The notes under the pieces are model-generated. The model was not told the DNA's origin, did not search any database, and was given only the letters and a program-made list of their open reading frames with translations. Both the position numbers and the translations under genes were made by a program. A DNA stretch of 64,000 nt from Asticcacaulis taihuensis (GTDB lineage: Bacteria > Pseudomonadota > Alphaproteobacteria > Caulobacterales > Caulobacteraceae): assembly GCF_900100255.1 (NCBI RefSeq), contig NZ_FMTS01000009.1, positions 1-64,000 of the forward strand, read 5' to 3'. Within the stretch, counting starts at the first letter, position 1; the number at the start of each line of letters is the position of its first letter. Positions 47,167 to 56,762 of the stretch are shown here, piece by piece.

Positions 47167-48219
47167 CTACTTCGTGAACGTCAGGGCCTGGGCAAAAAAC
47201 GGCAGCAGATTGTGCTGAAAGCGATCCGCAACGCCGCTGGCGTGATCGCCCGGATAGATGTCGAAGCGATTGGCGACGCCACTGTCCTGCATCCGCTGGT
47301 GCAGGATCTGCGCGTCGAAGCGGAAGTCGTCGCGGTCGCCGACATCGATGGCAATGGCCTTATACCGCTTGAGATTGAACATATACTGGTCCAGCATGGC
47401 CAGCGGCGCATTGGCGGCCCAGCGATCCAGTACCGTCCGGTCGACCTGGCCCTTCTGCGTCGGCAGATCGGCGTAAAAGGGCGACTTCAACGGGTCCGGC
47501 GACCACGCGGCGGCCACAGCAAAGGTCGCATGGCCGAGAAAATCGAGCGCAGCCAGACCATCCCGAGACTGTACGGCCTCGACGGCGGCGGCGGTTTGCG
47601 GCGGCGGCGCGCCGCGCACGGACAGGCAGCACGGGCTCATGATATAGAGCGCACCATAAACATCGGGATATTTCATGCCAAGACGCGTCGACCCGTAGCC
47701 GCCCATCGAATGTCCGGCCAGCCCCCGGCTGTCGCGGTTAGTCAGGGTGCGGTAATGGCTGTCGATATAGGCGACCAGATCGTGGGTGATAAAGCCTTCC
47801 CAGTCGCCGATTGTGACCGAGTTGGAATACATCGAGCCGCCGTGCAGGGTCTGGGTGTCGGGCAGAACCACGATCACGCCCGGCAGGCCCTGCGCATAGG
47901 CGCCGTCCAGCCCGCTCTGCGCCTGCAACAGGCCCGCAAAGCCCGGCGCGGTCATGTTGTAGCCGTGCAATATATAGATCACCGGATAGCGCTTGTCCGG
48001 GTTCTGCCGATAATCCGGCGGCAGATAGACGATCACCTGACGATCGGGCGTTTCGCCCTCCAGATTGCCTTCCAGCGCTGGGCTATGCACGACGACCTGC
48101 TCGACGGAGACATGCGCCCCGGCTGGCGCCTGCGCCGTCTCCGCCAGTGCGGCTGACGTCGAAAGCCCCGTCAGCAGGCACATAGTAAGCGTCAGGGTCG
48201 CAATGGCTTTCATAAACAT
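47167..48219 (-). CDS. Secreted alpha/beta-hydrolase esterase (CE1-like)
   Basis: 350 residues with a signal peptide (cleavage near ALAETAQ). The putative esterase pattern DRQVIVYLPPDY, YPVIYILHGYNM, nucleophile Ser171 in AGHSMGGYG, acid in IDVGDRDDFRF and histidine in YPGDHASG match the esterase D/feruloyl-acetyl esterase group. The start ATG lies 1 base after the GH2 stop, with GGGAGA inside the end of GH2, so translation is coupled. It would cleave acyl esters on the polysaccharide handled by GH74 and GH2. Confidence 0.85.
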   Translation of the reverse strand: MFMKAIATLTLTMCLLTGLSTSAALAETAQAPAGAHVSVEQVVVHSPALEGNLEGETPDRQVIVYLPPDYRQNPDKRYPVIYILHGYNMTAPGFAGLLQAQSGLDGAYAQGLPGVIVVLPDTQTLHGGSMYSNSVTIGDWEGFITHDLVAYIDSHYRTLTNRDSRGLAGHSMGGYGSTRLGMKYPDVYGALYIMSPCCLSVRGAPPPQTAAAVEAVQSRDGLAALDFLGHATFAVAAAWSPDPLKSPFYADLPTQKGQVDRTVLDRWAANAPLAMLDQYMFNLKRYKAIAIDVGDRDDFRFDAQILHQRMQDSGVANRFDIYPGDHASGVADRFQHNLLPFFAQALTFTK

Positions 48220-48220
48220 C

Positions 48221-50674
48221 CTAATTATCTCCCTGCCCCGCCGTGTCCGAAACAGCGTTCAGCGTCAGATATTGCGTCGGCAGGCCTTCGATCTCGACCT
48301 CGACATGAATCTCGCCCGCTTGGTTCAGGCTGCGCAGCACGAAGGCGAGCTGGCCGTGGAAGGTGGACCGCACGCCCGACTGGAAGCTTGAAGCGTCCAT
48401 CGGATTGCCATTGCCGATCCCGGCCAGGGTCGCAGCACCCGATACATGCACCGTCACCTTGCGATCACCGCTACGAGCATAGATAGGCGTACCGTTCTCG
48501 TCGACCAGCTTGAGATTGACATAGGCCAGATCCTCGCCATTGGCCCGAATCTGCGTCCTGTCGCTGCTCAATTGCGCCAAAGCGGGATCGCCAGCGGTGC
48601 GCAGTTCCCAGCGCCCGGCTTCGCGTCCGTCGCGATAGCCGACCGCGACCAGTCTGCCAGGCGCGTAGGGGACGGCATAGATGGCCTTGTATTCGCTGTC
48701 CACGCCGACTGCCTTGCGGCCCAGACTCTTGCCATTCAGGAACAGCTCAACCTGCGGGAATTCGGAATAGACATCGACCTCCAGCGCCTTGCCCTCCTGA
48801 GCGGGCCAGGTCCAGCTTGGATGGACGTCATCCAGCGACCAGTCGAGATGCGGCGGCGTGATCGGGAACAGGTGGCGGTCGGGCAGGTCTTCTGTCCCGT
48901 CCGGCTGGCGTACAAAAGCCGAGATCGGGTCGATGCCCGTCTTCCACAACACTTCGCGGTAATAGGCCGCCGGGCGCTTGCGGCCGATGGCGTCAATCTC
49001 GCCGCAATAGGCCAGGTGCCACGGATAGGGCCCCAGCTTCTGCCAGTCCTGACTGTAGCCCATCCAGCCAATGCCGGTTTCGCCGATATAGTCCACCGCC
49101 GTCCAGACGAAGTCGCCGATCACCCACGGCATGGTCTCCACCGGCCGCCAGTATTGAAAAGCGTCCTTCGAGGTCGATTCCGAGGTGAACATGACGCGGT
49201 TCGGGAATTTTTCGTGATCGCCTGCAAATAGATAGGGGTGGTAATTATAACCGGCCACATCGCTCGTCGCGAACTGCGCGTCGTCCAGTGGTGGTTCGGC
49301 ATTGACGGCCTGCGTAACCGGGCGCGACGGATCCAGCCTGCGAACCAGAGCGGTCAGCTTATGGCCGGTTTCGACACCCAACGGCGTGCCGCTTTCCGGG
49401 ATTTCGTTGCCGATGCTCCAGAACAGGACGCTGGGGTGATTGCGCCCGCTGATCACAAGGCTGGTGATGTCCTCCTGCCAGTTGTCGGCGAAAAAGCGGG
49501 CGTAATCTTTCGGACGCTTGTCCTTGTTCCAGGCATCAAAAGCCTCATCGATCACCAGCATGCCCAGTTCGTCGGCAGCTTCCAGTGTAGCCCGGCTGGC
49601 AGGATTGTGGGCGTTGCGGATGGCGTTGTACCCGGCCGCCTTCATCAGCGCGACCTTGCGCGTGTCGGCGTCGTGGAAACCTGCCGCGCCCAGCATATAG
49701 TTGTCATGGTGGATGTTGCCGCCGCGTAAGCGAACCGGCTGGCCATTGATGCGCAAACCATTGACCGCGTCGACGCTGATTGTGCGGATGCCGAAGCGCG
49801 TGCGGCGCTCGTCGACGACGGCGCCATCGATGCGAACCCGTTGAACCAGCGTGTAGAGGTTGGGCGCATCCGTTGACCACAGGGCGGGTGACGACACGGT
49901 CAGTTTTTGCGTTAATGGAACGCCGGCCTTTATCGAGGCAGAGATCGGCATGGCAGAACGCGCCACCACCTTTCCATCCACCGCCACCACTTCGCTGACC
50001 AGTTCCACGGATTGTGGTTTTGCGGCACAGTTTGCAATGGTCGTCGCAACCACCACCTCACCTGTCTGCGGCGTCGCCACCGGGGTGGTGATCGCTACGC
50101 TTTCCGGTTCGATATGGACGCAGTTCTGCAGGTCCAGAGACACCGGCCGGATCAGTCCAGTGCCGGCGTACCAGCGCGACGACGGATCTTCATGATTCAC
50201 GCGTACCGCGATCAGATTGTCGCCCGCGCGCAGCTTGCCGGTGAGATCGACTGAAAAGGCGGTGTATCCGTACCGATGCGTGGCCACGGACTGGCCATTG
50301 ACCCAGATTTCGGCATCCATGTAAACGGCTTCAAAGTTCAGTTTCGCCACCTGGTTTACCTGCGCGTCGGTCAGGTTCAGATGTTTGCGATACCAGACCA
50401 CACCGCCTGGCAGATAACCGGAATCCTGCCCGGCTGTCGCCTTGGCATCGAAGGGCGTGCCGTCCGGGCCATCCATGATCGAGGCGTCATGCGGGGCCAC
50501 CACCTGCGTCCAGCCTCGGTCGTCATAGCTGCCTTGATTGGCCCCGACGGCATCCCCCTTATGCACACTCCAGCCTTGCGACAGGTTCAGATGCTCGGCA
50601 TTGGCCGCCACAGGATGCGCGGCGATCAGTGCGGCCAGAATAAGCGCGCTGGCGGAGGACGTGAATTTAAGCAC
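48221..50674 (-). CDS. GH2 beta-galactosidase-type glycosidase (second)
   Basis: 817 residues from a GTG start (50672-50674) with AAGGAAAG upstream. A signal peptide ends near VAANAEH. Domains: jelly roll (VVWYRKHLNL, DAEIWVNGQSVATHRYGY), immunoglobulin-like domain, barrel with acid/base Glu in FWSIGNEIPESG and nucleophile Glu in MFTSEST, then C-terminal domains including VELFLNGKSLGRKA. This longer GH2 form is typical of plant-glycan loci. It follows GH74 after 28 bases and overlaps functionally with the first GH2; the two are clearly different in length and sequence. Confidence 0.9.
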   Translation of the reverse strand: MLKFTSSASALILAALIAAHPVAANAEHLNLSQGWSVHKGDAVGANQGSYDDRGWTQVVAPHDASIMDGPDGTPFDAKATAGQDSGYLPGGVVWYRKHLNLTDAQVNQVAKLNFEAVYMDAEIWVNGQSVATHRYGYTAFSVDLTGKLRAGDNLIAVRVNHEDPSSRWYAGTGLIRPVSLDLQNCVHIEPESVAITTPVATPQTGEVVVATTIANCAAKPQSVELVSEVVAVDGKVVARSAMPISASIKAGVPLTQKLTVSSPALWSTDAPNLYTLVQRVRIDGAVVDERRTRFGIRTISVDAVNGLRINGQPVRLRGGNIHHDNYMLGAAGFHDADTRKVALMKAAGYNAIRNAHNPASRATLEAADELGMLVIDEAFDAWNKDKRPKDYARFFADNWQEDITSLVISGRNHPSVLFWSIGNEIPESGTPLGVETGHKLTALVRRLDPSRPVTQAVNAEPPLDDAQFATSDVAGYNYHPYLFAGDHEKFPNRVMFTSESTSKDAFQYWRPVETMPWVIGDFVWTAVDYIGETGIGWMGYSQDWQKLGPYPWHLAYCGEIDAIGRKRPAAYYREVLWKTGIDPISAFVRQPDGTEDLPDRHLFPITPPHLDWSLDDVHPSWTWPAQEGKALEVDVYSEFPQVELFLNGKSLGRKAVGVDSEYKAIYAVPYAPGRLVAVGYRDGREAGRWELRTAGDPALAQLSSDRTQIRANGEDLAYVNLKLVDENGTPIYARSGDRKVTVHVSGAATLAGIGNGNPMDASSFQSGVRSTFHGQLAFVLRSLNQAGEIHVEVEIEGLPTQYLTLNAVSDTAGQGDN

Positions 50675-50702
50675 AATCTTTCCTTTCAGAGATATTCATG
50701 AA

Positions 50703-52952
50703 TTACTTTTGCGCCTGCTGCGCAGGATTCAGGTCCGAAGCCGGCTGCCCCAGGGCAACGCCGCGGCCGGATGTGGTGATATAGACCAGTCCAAACTGAC
50801 GGGGATCACCAATAACCTGGCCGCCCATGCCGCCGCCATACTGGTGCGCGTCGTCATTGATCCTGCCCCATGACGCGCCGGCATCATCAGAGCGGAATAT
50901 CCCCCAGACGCCCTTGTAACGCCCCCACATATATACCGCCGGATAGGTCTGACCGGGCGCGCTTTTGCCGAAGCCGACCGCCGAAGCCTCGGAAATATCG
51001 GGCAACTGCTTGAACGGCGATTTGGGATCTGGCGAATGGAACAGGCCCTGCGGCGTCGGCAGCCAGATATCGCGCAAGCGTCCAGGTGCGGCGCGCGGTT
51101 TGGGCGCAGGACGCCACGGATCGATCACCGGGAGTCCACTGGCGAAAACCTTGAAGCTGGCGCCGCCGTCAGCACTGACCAGCATGGCGCCCGCGCTGGC
51201 ATCATAGGCGTAGAAGACGCCCTCGGTCGAGCGGTCCGAAAAAACCGGGAAGGTCCGCCCCTTGACCTGCGGAAAGCCCTTGGAGGCCGTCCATGACTTG
51301 CCGCGATCCAGCGAATAATAGGCATCGCCTTTGCCGGTCACCCAGACCATCTGGCCGCCCTGCGCCGACACGGCGATGCGGCCCGGCGTATACCAGCCAT
51401 CGGCGTCGTGGCTGATGATAGGCGGTGACGACGGCATATCCGACCAGGTCTTGCCGTTGTCGAGCGAGATCAGCGCGTGGGTCTTGGCCGCATCGCCATC
51501 GGCAACACGCACCACCAGACCTGGATTCAGTTCAGCGAAATCGATCGAGCGATTCGTCCCGGCGGCGGGCTGAAAATAGCCGCCTTCGGCAGGCGGCGAG
51601 GCGCCAAAGTCAAGATAGCGGAAGCCGCCGACATCGCCGACCGCCGCGATCAGATGCGCGCCGGCGGTCGGGCTGATCAGATCCAGCGGCGCCGTTTCCT
51701 CCAGATTATCGACCGCAAAGCGCCACGCCACAGCCTTGCCGGAGTCGGCGTCGGTCAGGTTCTGCGTCATCCACAATCCATCGCCGGTTCCGTAAACCGC
51801 CTCATTCGCATCGAACGGATTGATCTCAATGTCGGACATCCAGTGCCCCATCGCCTCCTTGCCGTTGCGGCTGACCTCCATCCATGGAAAACCGTCGGCG
51901 CTGTGATGCGAGGCGGCGCCCAGATCGGTCCAGTGCGCGCCGCCGTCCGTGCTGCGATAGGCTGTGTCGCCGCCCCACCACCGGTCCAGAGTCGTGGTCA
52001 CCAGCGTACCCGGCGCGCTGCCCGCCGCGCTGATCCCGGCATAGCAGAAGCCTGGTCCGCCATTGCCGGGCTTTTGTGGCGTGATGTCGGTCCAGTTGCC
52101 GCTGGCCGTATCGAGGCGCCATACCGCGCCTTCCTTACAGTCATTTGGACCGGGCCGGTCGGCGAAGGCGATATAAAGGCGCTTGCCATCGCCATCGAAG
52201 GCGGCGTGATGCGCCATAAAGCCGGTCGGCGCGCCCTTGACGGCCTGCCATGAAGCCCCGCCGTCGTGGCTGACATAGAGGCCGGATTTCGCATTCACGC
52301 CCGCATAAAGGGTCGGCGTCGCAGCGCCATCCTGGCCCGACGCCGGATCGAACAGCACGAAGCTGATATATTTTTCCGGAAACGAAGACACATTGCTCCA
52401 GCTTTTGCCGCCGTCATCGCTTTTCAGCAGGCCGCTCGTCGTCGTGCCGAGGAACAGGATATCGCCCTTGTGCGGATCGACCTGCAAGCGCTCGCCGGTA
52501 TTGCGCCCATCCTCATTGCCGCCCAGCTTCACCGGCAGAGCGGTTTTCGCCCAGGTCTGACCCCGGTCGCTCGAACGCCAGACCGCGCCATTGCCCGCCC
52601 ACTGACCGGTATAAAGGCCAGTGGCGATATAGACCTTGTTCACGTCTTCAGGATCTAGCGCCAGACTGAAAACCCCCAGATCGTCGGCGCTGTTCATCCC
52701 GTCCAGCAGCGGAATCCATATCTGATCGGCGCCGTCCCAGCGATAGGCGCCACCAACATCGGTGCGGGCGTAAAGCAGCCCCTTCTGTTTCGGATGATAG
52801 ACGAAGCCATCGACAAACCCGCCGCCGCCCATAGGCGCGGTGGCCCAGACATAGGGCACGCTTTTAACTGTGGAGGTTTGCGCCAGGGCACCACCCGTCA
52901 TCAAAGCCATCAGAGCCGCACCCCAAAGGGCACTTAAGCCTATGCGTTTCAT
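50703..52952 (-). CDS. GH74 endo-xyloglucanase
   Basis: 749 residues from ATG 52950-52952 with GAGG upstream; the longer frame to 53024 is unlikely. A signal peptide ends at GGALAQT. The family opening GGGGFVDGFVYHPKQKGLLYARTDVGGAYRW contains catalytic Asp65, and the second catalytic Asp374 is in WMSDIEINPFDANEAVYGTGDG. At least eight Asp-box repeats (SSDRGQTW, SDDGGKSW, SHDGGASW, STDGGAHW, SLDNGKTW, SLDRGKSW and others) mark the twin seven-bladed propellers. It cuts the xyloglucan backbone. No carbohydrate-binding module is attached. It is the first gene of the GH74-GH2-esterase operon. Confidence 0.95.
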   Translation of the reverse strand: MKRIGLSALWGAALMALMTGGALAQTSTVKSVPYVWATAPMGGGGFVDGFVYHPKQKGLLYARTDVGGAYRWDGADQIWIPLLDGMNSADDLGVFSLALDPEDVNKVYIATGLYTGQWAGNGAVWRSSDRGQTWAKTALPVKLGGNEDGRNTGERLQVDPHKGDILFLGTTTSGLLKSDDGGKSWSNVSSFPEKYISFVLFDPASGQDGAATPTLYAGVNAKSGLYVSHDGGASWQAVKGAPTGFMAHHAAFDGDGKRLYIAFADRPGPNDCKEGAVWRLDTASGNWTDITPQKPGNGGPGFCYAGISAAGSAPGTLVTTTLDRWWGGDTAYRSTDGGAHWTDLGAASHHSADGFPWMEVSRNGKEAMGHWMSDIEINPFDANEAVYGTGDGLWMTQNLTDADSGKAVAWRFAVDNLEETAPLDLISPTAGAHLIAAVGDVGGFRYLDFGASPPAEGGYFQPAAGTNRSIDFAELNPGLVVRVADGDAAKTHALISLDNGKTWSDMPSSPPIISHDADGWYTPGRIAVSAQGGQMVWVTGKGDAYYSLDRGKSWTASKGFPQVKGRTFPVFSDRSTEGVFYAYDASAGAMLVSADGGASFKVFASGLPVIDPWRPAPKPRAAPGRLRDIWLPTPQGLFHSPDPKSPFKQLPDISEASAVGFGKSAPGQTYPAVYMWGRYKGVWGIFRSDDAGASWGRINDDAHQYGGGMGGQVIGDPRQFGLVYITTSGRGVALGQPASDLNPAQQAQK

Positions 52953-53093
52953 CGTCTGCCTCGCTGCCATTATTATTATAAAAGCCGGAAAAATTTTCGA
53001 TTGTGCCCGCCGCCTCTTTGACACACCTGCATCAGACGAGACGGTTTTGCCCTGCTCGAAACCCGCTTATATAATGATATTACATACAAATAG

Positions 53094-53119
53094 CTTCAAT
53101 TGTAAAACACATTTTTACA
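53094..53119 (-). promoter_or_regulatory. GH74 promoter with inverted repeat TGTAAAA-N5-TTTTACA
   Basis: Perfect 7-bp arms TGTAAAA (53101-53107) / TTTTACA (53113-53119). Next to it on the minus strand is TTGAAG (53094-53099), with CATTAT 17 bases on. TACATACAAA occurs at 53081-53090 and 53116-53125. The repeat lies between divergent GH74 and IclR genes and is the best local candidate for an IclR site; it has the same AAAA-N5-TTTT core as other locus promoters. Confidence 0.5.
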
Positions 53120-53368
53120 TACAAAACCATGCGGATAGTTGATAAGCGGTCGAACGATCCTGACATTCGCGCACACATTCCGGGCTATGCCTGTGCAGGC
53201 GCCAAAATTAATTCAATATGCCGGTAATTTTTTCCGGATTACTCTTTTCCACTGACGTTATTTTTTCTTTTCATATATGATTGCGATTGGTAAGACTCAT
53301 TCATACCTGTGAAAACGTCGTAAGACTTTTATTCTCAAGGTCACTGCGCAGGCACACAGAGGCATATC
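53120..53368. other. Non-coding leader of the IclR gene with direct repeats
   Basis: GTAAGACT occurs at 53290-53297 and 53320-53327, exactly 30 bases (about three helical turns) apart, 40-80 bases before the IclR start. This could be an autoregulatory site. No ORF or RNA gene is supported in the 416-base gap 52953-53368. Confidence 0.35.
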
Positions 53369-54172
53369 ATGGCGAAGCTAAATCTATCTGTTCAGGACGA
53401 CACGGAGGAGAGCGAACTGAAGTATCGTGCCCCGGCCCTGGAAAAGGGGCTGGATATCGTCGAGCTTCTTGCCGCCTCCCCCAAACCGATGCCGCCCCGG
53501 CAAATTTCAGAGCAGTTGAATCGCTCCGTCAGCGAACTGTTCCGGATGATCGCGGTACTCGAACACCGCGGTTACGTTGCCATGGCCGAAAACCAGAGCG
53601 GCTACGAACTGACGAACAAATTGTTTTCACTCGGCATGTCCCGGGGCGTCAGCAAGAATCTGCTCGACTACGCCATTCCCGCGATCCGGGCGCTAAGCGA
53701 TGAGATTTTGCAGGCGACGCACATCGTCGTCGCCTCCGATGACCAGGTTGTCGTCATCGGGCAGATGGATGCGCCGGCCGCTCCCAGCTTTCATGTACGT
53801 GTCGGCTATCGCCAGGAGATTGTCGAGGCGACCGCAGGCACCGTACTGTACGCCTTCCAGAATCCGACGAGCAAGGCGGCCTGGCGAAAGGCCCTGCAGC
53901 CCACCGTCTCCGAAAGTGAATGGGCCCGTTTTGAACAGCACGCCATACGCGCCAGGGAAAACGGCTTTCTCATCGCCCAAAGCACCTATTCGGAGAGCAT
54001 TACCGATATCGCCTGTCCGGTCTTCAATGATCGCGGTCTGGTTGCCGCCGTCACCATACCGTACATCCGCAGCAAGCTGAGCATCAGCGTCGAAGCCTGC
54101 GCGAACGCCCTGGTTGACACCTGCACCTCCCTGTCGAACGCATTGGGCGCGACACCGCGGGAAACCTTCTAG
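53369..54172 (+). CDS. IclR-family transcriptional regulator of the locus
   Basis: 267 residues, GAGG before ATG. The N-terminal winged helix is at about 20-85 (APALEKGLDIVELLAASPKPMPPRQISEQL, ELFRMIAVLEHRGYV), followed by the IclR effector domain (PAIRALSDEILQATHIVVAS, FHVRVGYRQEIVEATAGTVLYAF, ITDIACPVFNDRGLVAAV). It is divergent from GH74 and probably controls the hemicellulose genes in response to a released sugar; the ligand is unknown. Its TAG stop and the TAG of the convergent kinase lie within one CTAG at 54169-54172. Confidence 0.9.
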   Translation: MAKLNLSVQDDTEESELKYRAPALEKGLDIVELLAASPKPMPPRQISEQLNRSVSELFRMIAVLEHRGYVAMAENQSGYELTNKLFSLGMSRGVSKNLLDYAIPAIRALSDEILQATHIVVASDDQVVVIGQMDAPAAPSFHVRVGYRQEIVEATAGTVLYAFQNPTSKAAWRKALQPTVSESEWARFEQHAIRARENGFLIAQSTYSESITDIACPVFNDRGLVAAVTIPYIRSKLSISVEACANALVDTCTSLSNALGATPRETF

Positions 54173-55383
54173 CTATCCGCCATACTCTTACTGCCGGGAA
54201 GCCTGAACAAAAATTCCGAAGACCAGGGCTCTGAGTGTTCCGTCAACCGCAGGTCACCACCATGCGCCAGCGCGATCTGGCGGGCAAGGGACAGACCTAT
54301 ACCCGCGCCTTCCGGTTTGGTCGTTATGAAGCCATGGAAAATGCGGTCCCGCATCGCCGGCTCTATCCCGGTGCCGTTATCCGCAATCACAATACCCGTA
54401 TCATTATCCACACGCCGCAGAGCAATGTTCACACGCCGCGGCCCGCTATTATCGCGTGTAGCCTCGGCCGCATTGGTCAGGACGTTGATCACCGCCTGCG
54501 CCATCAGGGCCTCGTCCATTTCCAGGGACGGCGCCCCCTCGTCCATATGCAACGTAACCGTTACGCCTTTAGCCACGGCGCTCTGCTCAAACACACGCAC
54601 GACATCCGCGACAAACCCTGAAACATCAACGCGACGCAACTCCGGCTTCGGCAAACGCGCCAGCGAGCGGTATCCCTCAACGAACCGCTTGAGCCCCCTG
54701 GCGCGTCGCTCCAGCAAGGCCAGCGCTTCCCTGGCGGACTGTAGGTCTTCGGGCGCCTCGCCCTCAAGGTAGTGCTGTGCCGTCTCGGCGAGAGAGGCGA
54801 CCGGCGTCAGTGAATTCATGATTTCGTGACTGATGACCCTCAAGGTATCCCCCAGGGCCGTGGCCTCCGCTATGCGCATCTCGGCCTGAATATCCGTCAG
54901 GCTGATAAACCGTTCCTTGCGTTTCTCAAAAGACAGTTCGCTGCCCCCCAGGGCATAGATGCTGTCAAAAAGCCGGATCGAGGACCTCGCCCCTCTTTCC
55001 GCACGCATCACCGCCGTCACCAGCGCCGGCGGAGGATCGCTTATAAAATCATCCACCCGAAAAAGTCGGCGTGCGGCCAGGTTCAAAGCATAATAGCCCT
55101 CACCTTCCACGGACCTTAACAATGGCACCGGCACCTGATCCAGAAGGGCCGAAAGGGTTTGCGGTGGCGGTTCGGGACGACTGCGATCCTCGGCGGGCAC
55201 CTTGTCCTCGCGCCTACCGATCTCATGGGCGGCCAAGAGCATAACTGTGCTGACTGCCAGCCCCAGAAGGCACAAGGCCATATTGGCCCACATCTGATCA
55301 CGCGCCGACGTGAATGCCAGGATCGCGGTCACCGCAACGCCTGCCACGCACAGTAATCTGAGGATCACGCCCCTAAAGACCAT
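54169..55383 (-). CDS. Membrane histidine kinase
   Basis: 404 residues. Two membrane segments lie at about 5-23 and 33-52, with almost no periplasmic loop, then a PAS-like linker, phosphoacceptor His186 in ISHEIMNSLTPVASLAE, an N box (VLTNAAEAT), G1 (DNGTGI) and G2 (GAGIGLSLARQIA). The HEIMNSL motif is of the type found in NtrY-like kinases. With so little periplasmic sequence it may sense through the membrane or a partner such as the ABC permease. Its start overlaps the response-regulator stop by 11 bases. Confidence 0.9.
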   Translation of the reverse strand: MVFRGVILRLLCVAGVAVTAILAFTSARDQMWANMALCLLGLAVSTVMLLAAHEIGRREDKVPAEDRSRPEPPPQTLSALLDQVPVPLLRSVEGEGYYALNLAARRLFRVDDFISDPPPALVTAVMRAERGARSSIRLFDSIYALGGSELSFEKRKERFISLTDIQAEMRIAEATALGDTLRVISHEIMNSLTPVASLAETAQHYLEGEAPEDLQSAREALALLERRARGLKRFVEGYRSLARLPKPELRRVDVSGFVADVVRVFEQSAVAKGVTVTLHMDEGAPSLEMDEALMAQAVINVLTNAAEATRDNSGPRRVNIALRRVDNDTGIVIADNGTGIEPAMRDRIFHGFITTKPEGAGIGLSLARQIALAHGGDLRLTEHSEPWSSEFLFRLPGSKSMADS

Positions 55384-56614
55384 GGCGGCTCATTCGGCGG
55401 TAAAGGGTCTGTCGTGTCACGCCCAGTTCGGCAGCCGCCTTGGAGACATTGAAATTGTTGCGCTTAAGGGCGGACTCGACAACGAATTTTTCCGTGGCTT
55501 CCAGACTTGAGGCCGTGGTTCGAGGATCAATGTCCTGCACTGACGGTATGTGCAGATCGTTCGGCCCCAGCACCGGCCCGTCCGTTCCGACAACCGCACG
55601 CTCCATGACCTGGCGCAGAGCGTGCAGATTGTCGCTCCACACAGCCGCCTTGAGATGCGCGATAGCTTCCGGCGTCAGGGCGCGGTGAGGCAGATTTTGC
55701 CTGTAGGCGCACAGATTGGCGAAATGCCCGGCCAGTATACCGATATCGCCAGTGCGTTCCGCCAGGGTAGGCAGATTGATTTCAAGGGTACTGAGCGCAT
55801 AAACGAGACCACGCGGCAGTTCCATGTCGCCGCGCCCTCTCACTGAGGTAGCGACCACACGCACATTACGGCCCTCAAACCCTGGCAACCAGTCCAGCAA
55901 GGACTGATGAAAGCCGGCATCGAGTCTTTCAATCGCTTCAATAACCAGAGTAGCGTCCCGCAACTCTTCGGGCGCAATCGTCGAGATCGATGACGCGTCA
56001 ACCACTTTGAGATGCGCCCGCCCGGAGCGGTTATGCAGGGCGCGGGCGATATGCGATTTTCCTGTTCCTGGTGCCCCCGACAATAAAACCGGGACCGTCA
56101 GCGGCGCGTAGCGGTCCACCAGCGCCTTGATACGTGTCATGGCCTCGGTGTCACCGATAATGAATTTCGCGTCGGAAACCGGTGACGGCTCTGAAATCGG
56201 ACCGATGTCTGCACTCGGGTTTCGCTGCCCCTTCCCAAGTCCCTCTTCGATTGCGGCGATGAATTTTTCGTTGCTCCACGGCTTCATGATGAAATTCGTG
56301 GCGCCGGCCCTCAGAGCGCGAACAGCCACGGTCAATCCGCTGTGACCTGTGACGACCAGCACGGGTACGCCCGGCGCATAGCGACGCAACTCCTGCAAAC
56401 TGGCAAGGCCTTCCTCCCCCGAGGTCTGTGCCTGGGAAAAATTGAGGTCGAGCAGGATCAAATCGACGGCCTGTGCAGACAACAACGCATAGGCTTGTCC
56501 CGGCGAACCAGCCGTGAGGAGGGTATAGCCTGCCCTGTTAAGCAACAACTCCGCCGTCTTGAGGACATCGGCATCGTCATCGATAAACAGCAGGGTTTTA
56601 TGCGTTTGCGGCAT
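55373..56614 (-). CDS. NtrC-like response regulator lacking the GAFTGA region
   Basis: 413 residues. Receiver domain with acidic cluster IDDD (11-14), phosphoacceptor Asp56 (LILLDLNFS) and Lys111; AAA+-like domain with Walker A GAPGTGKS at 180-187; C-terminal Fis-type helix-turn-helix (NVSKAAAELGVTRQTLYRRMSRHGL). Between Walker A and the LPTLAERTGDI segment the usual GAFTGA loop and GTLFLDEI Walker B are missing, replaced by a short EELRDATLVIEAIERLDA stretch. It should therefore bind DNA after phosphorylation but not activate sigma-54 RNA polymerase. It pairs with the overlapping kinase gene and is divergent from the IclR-like/ABC genes. Confidence 0.88.
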   Translation of the reverse strand: MPQTHKTLLFIDDDADVLKTAELLLNRAGYTLLTAGSPGQAYALLSAQAVDLILLDLNFSQAQTSGEEGLASLQELRRYAPGVPVLVVTGHSGLTVAVRALRAGATNFIMKPWSNEKFIAAIEEGLGKGQRNPSADIGPISEPSPVSDAKFIIGDTEAMTRIKALVDRYAPLTVPVLLSGAPGTGKSHIARALHNRSGRAHLKVVDASSISTIAPEELRDATLVIEAIERLDAGFHQSLLDWLPGFEGRNVRVVATSVRGRGDMELPRGLVYALSTLEINLPTLAERTGDIGILAGHFANLCAYRQNLPHRALTPEAIAHLKAAVWSDNLHALRQVMERAVVGTDGPVLGPNDLHIPSVQDIDPRTTASSLEATEKFVVESALKRNNFNVSKAAAELGVTRQTLYRRMSRHGL

Positions 56615-56762
56615 GTACGATTCCGGACAATTCGGACACTTGGTGAGTCAAAATTCACTCAAATTGGGAAAAAGTCAAATAAAATTGACGCCTTAGCTTA
56701 TTTTTGAAAATCCGCTAAACTGTAAAAAAGAACAAAGATACGGACAACGCGGAGGAAGCCAC
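56615..56762. promoter_or_regulatory. Divergent control region between response regulator and ABC genes
   Basis: Contains CGGACA twice (in TTCCGGACAATTCGGACACT, 56621-56640) and the inverted repeat TGAGT (56644-56648) / ACTCA (56657-56661). Either could be the site of the response regulator. No -24/-12 sigma-54 signature (GG-N10-GC) is evident, consistent with the regulator lacking GAFTGA. AT-rich sequence follows up to the GGAGG site of the next gene. Confidence 0.35.
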
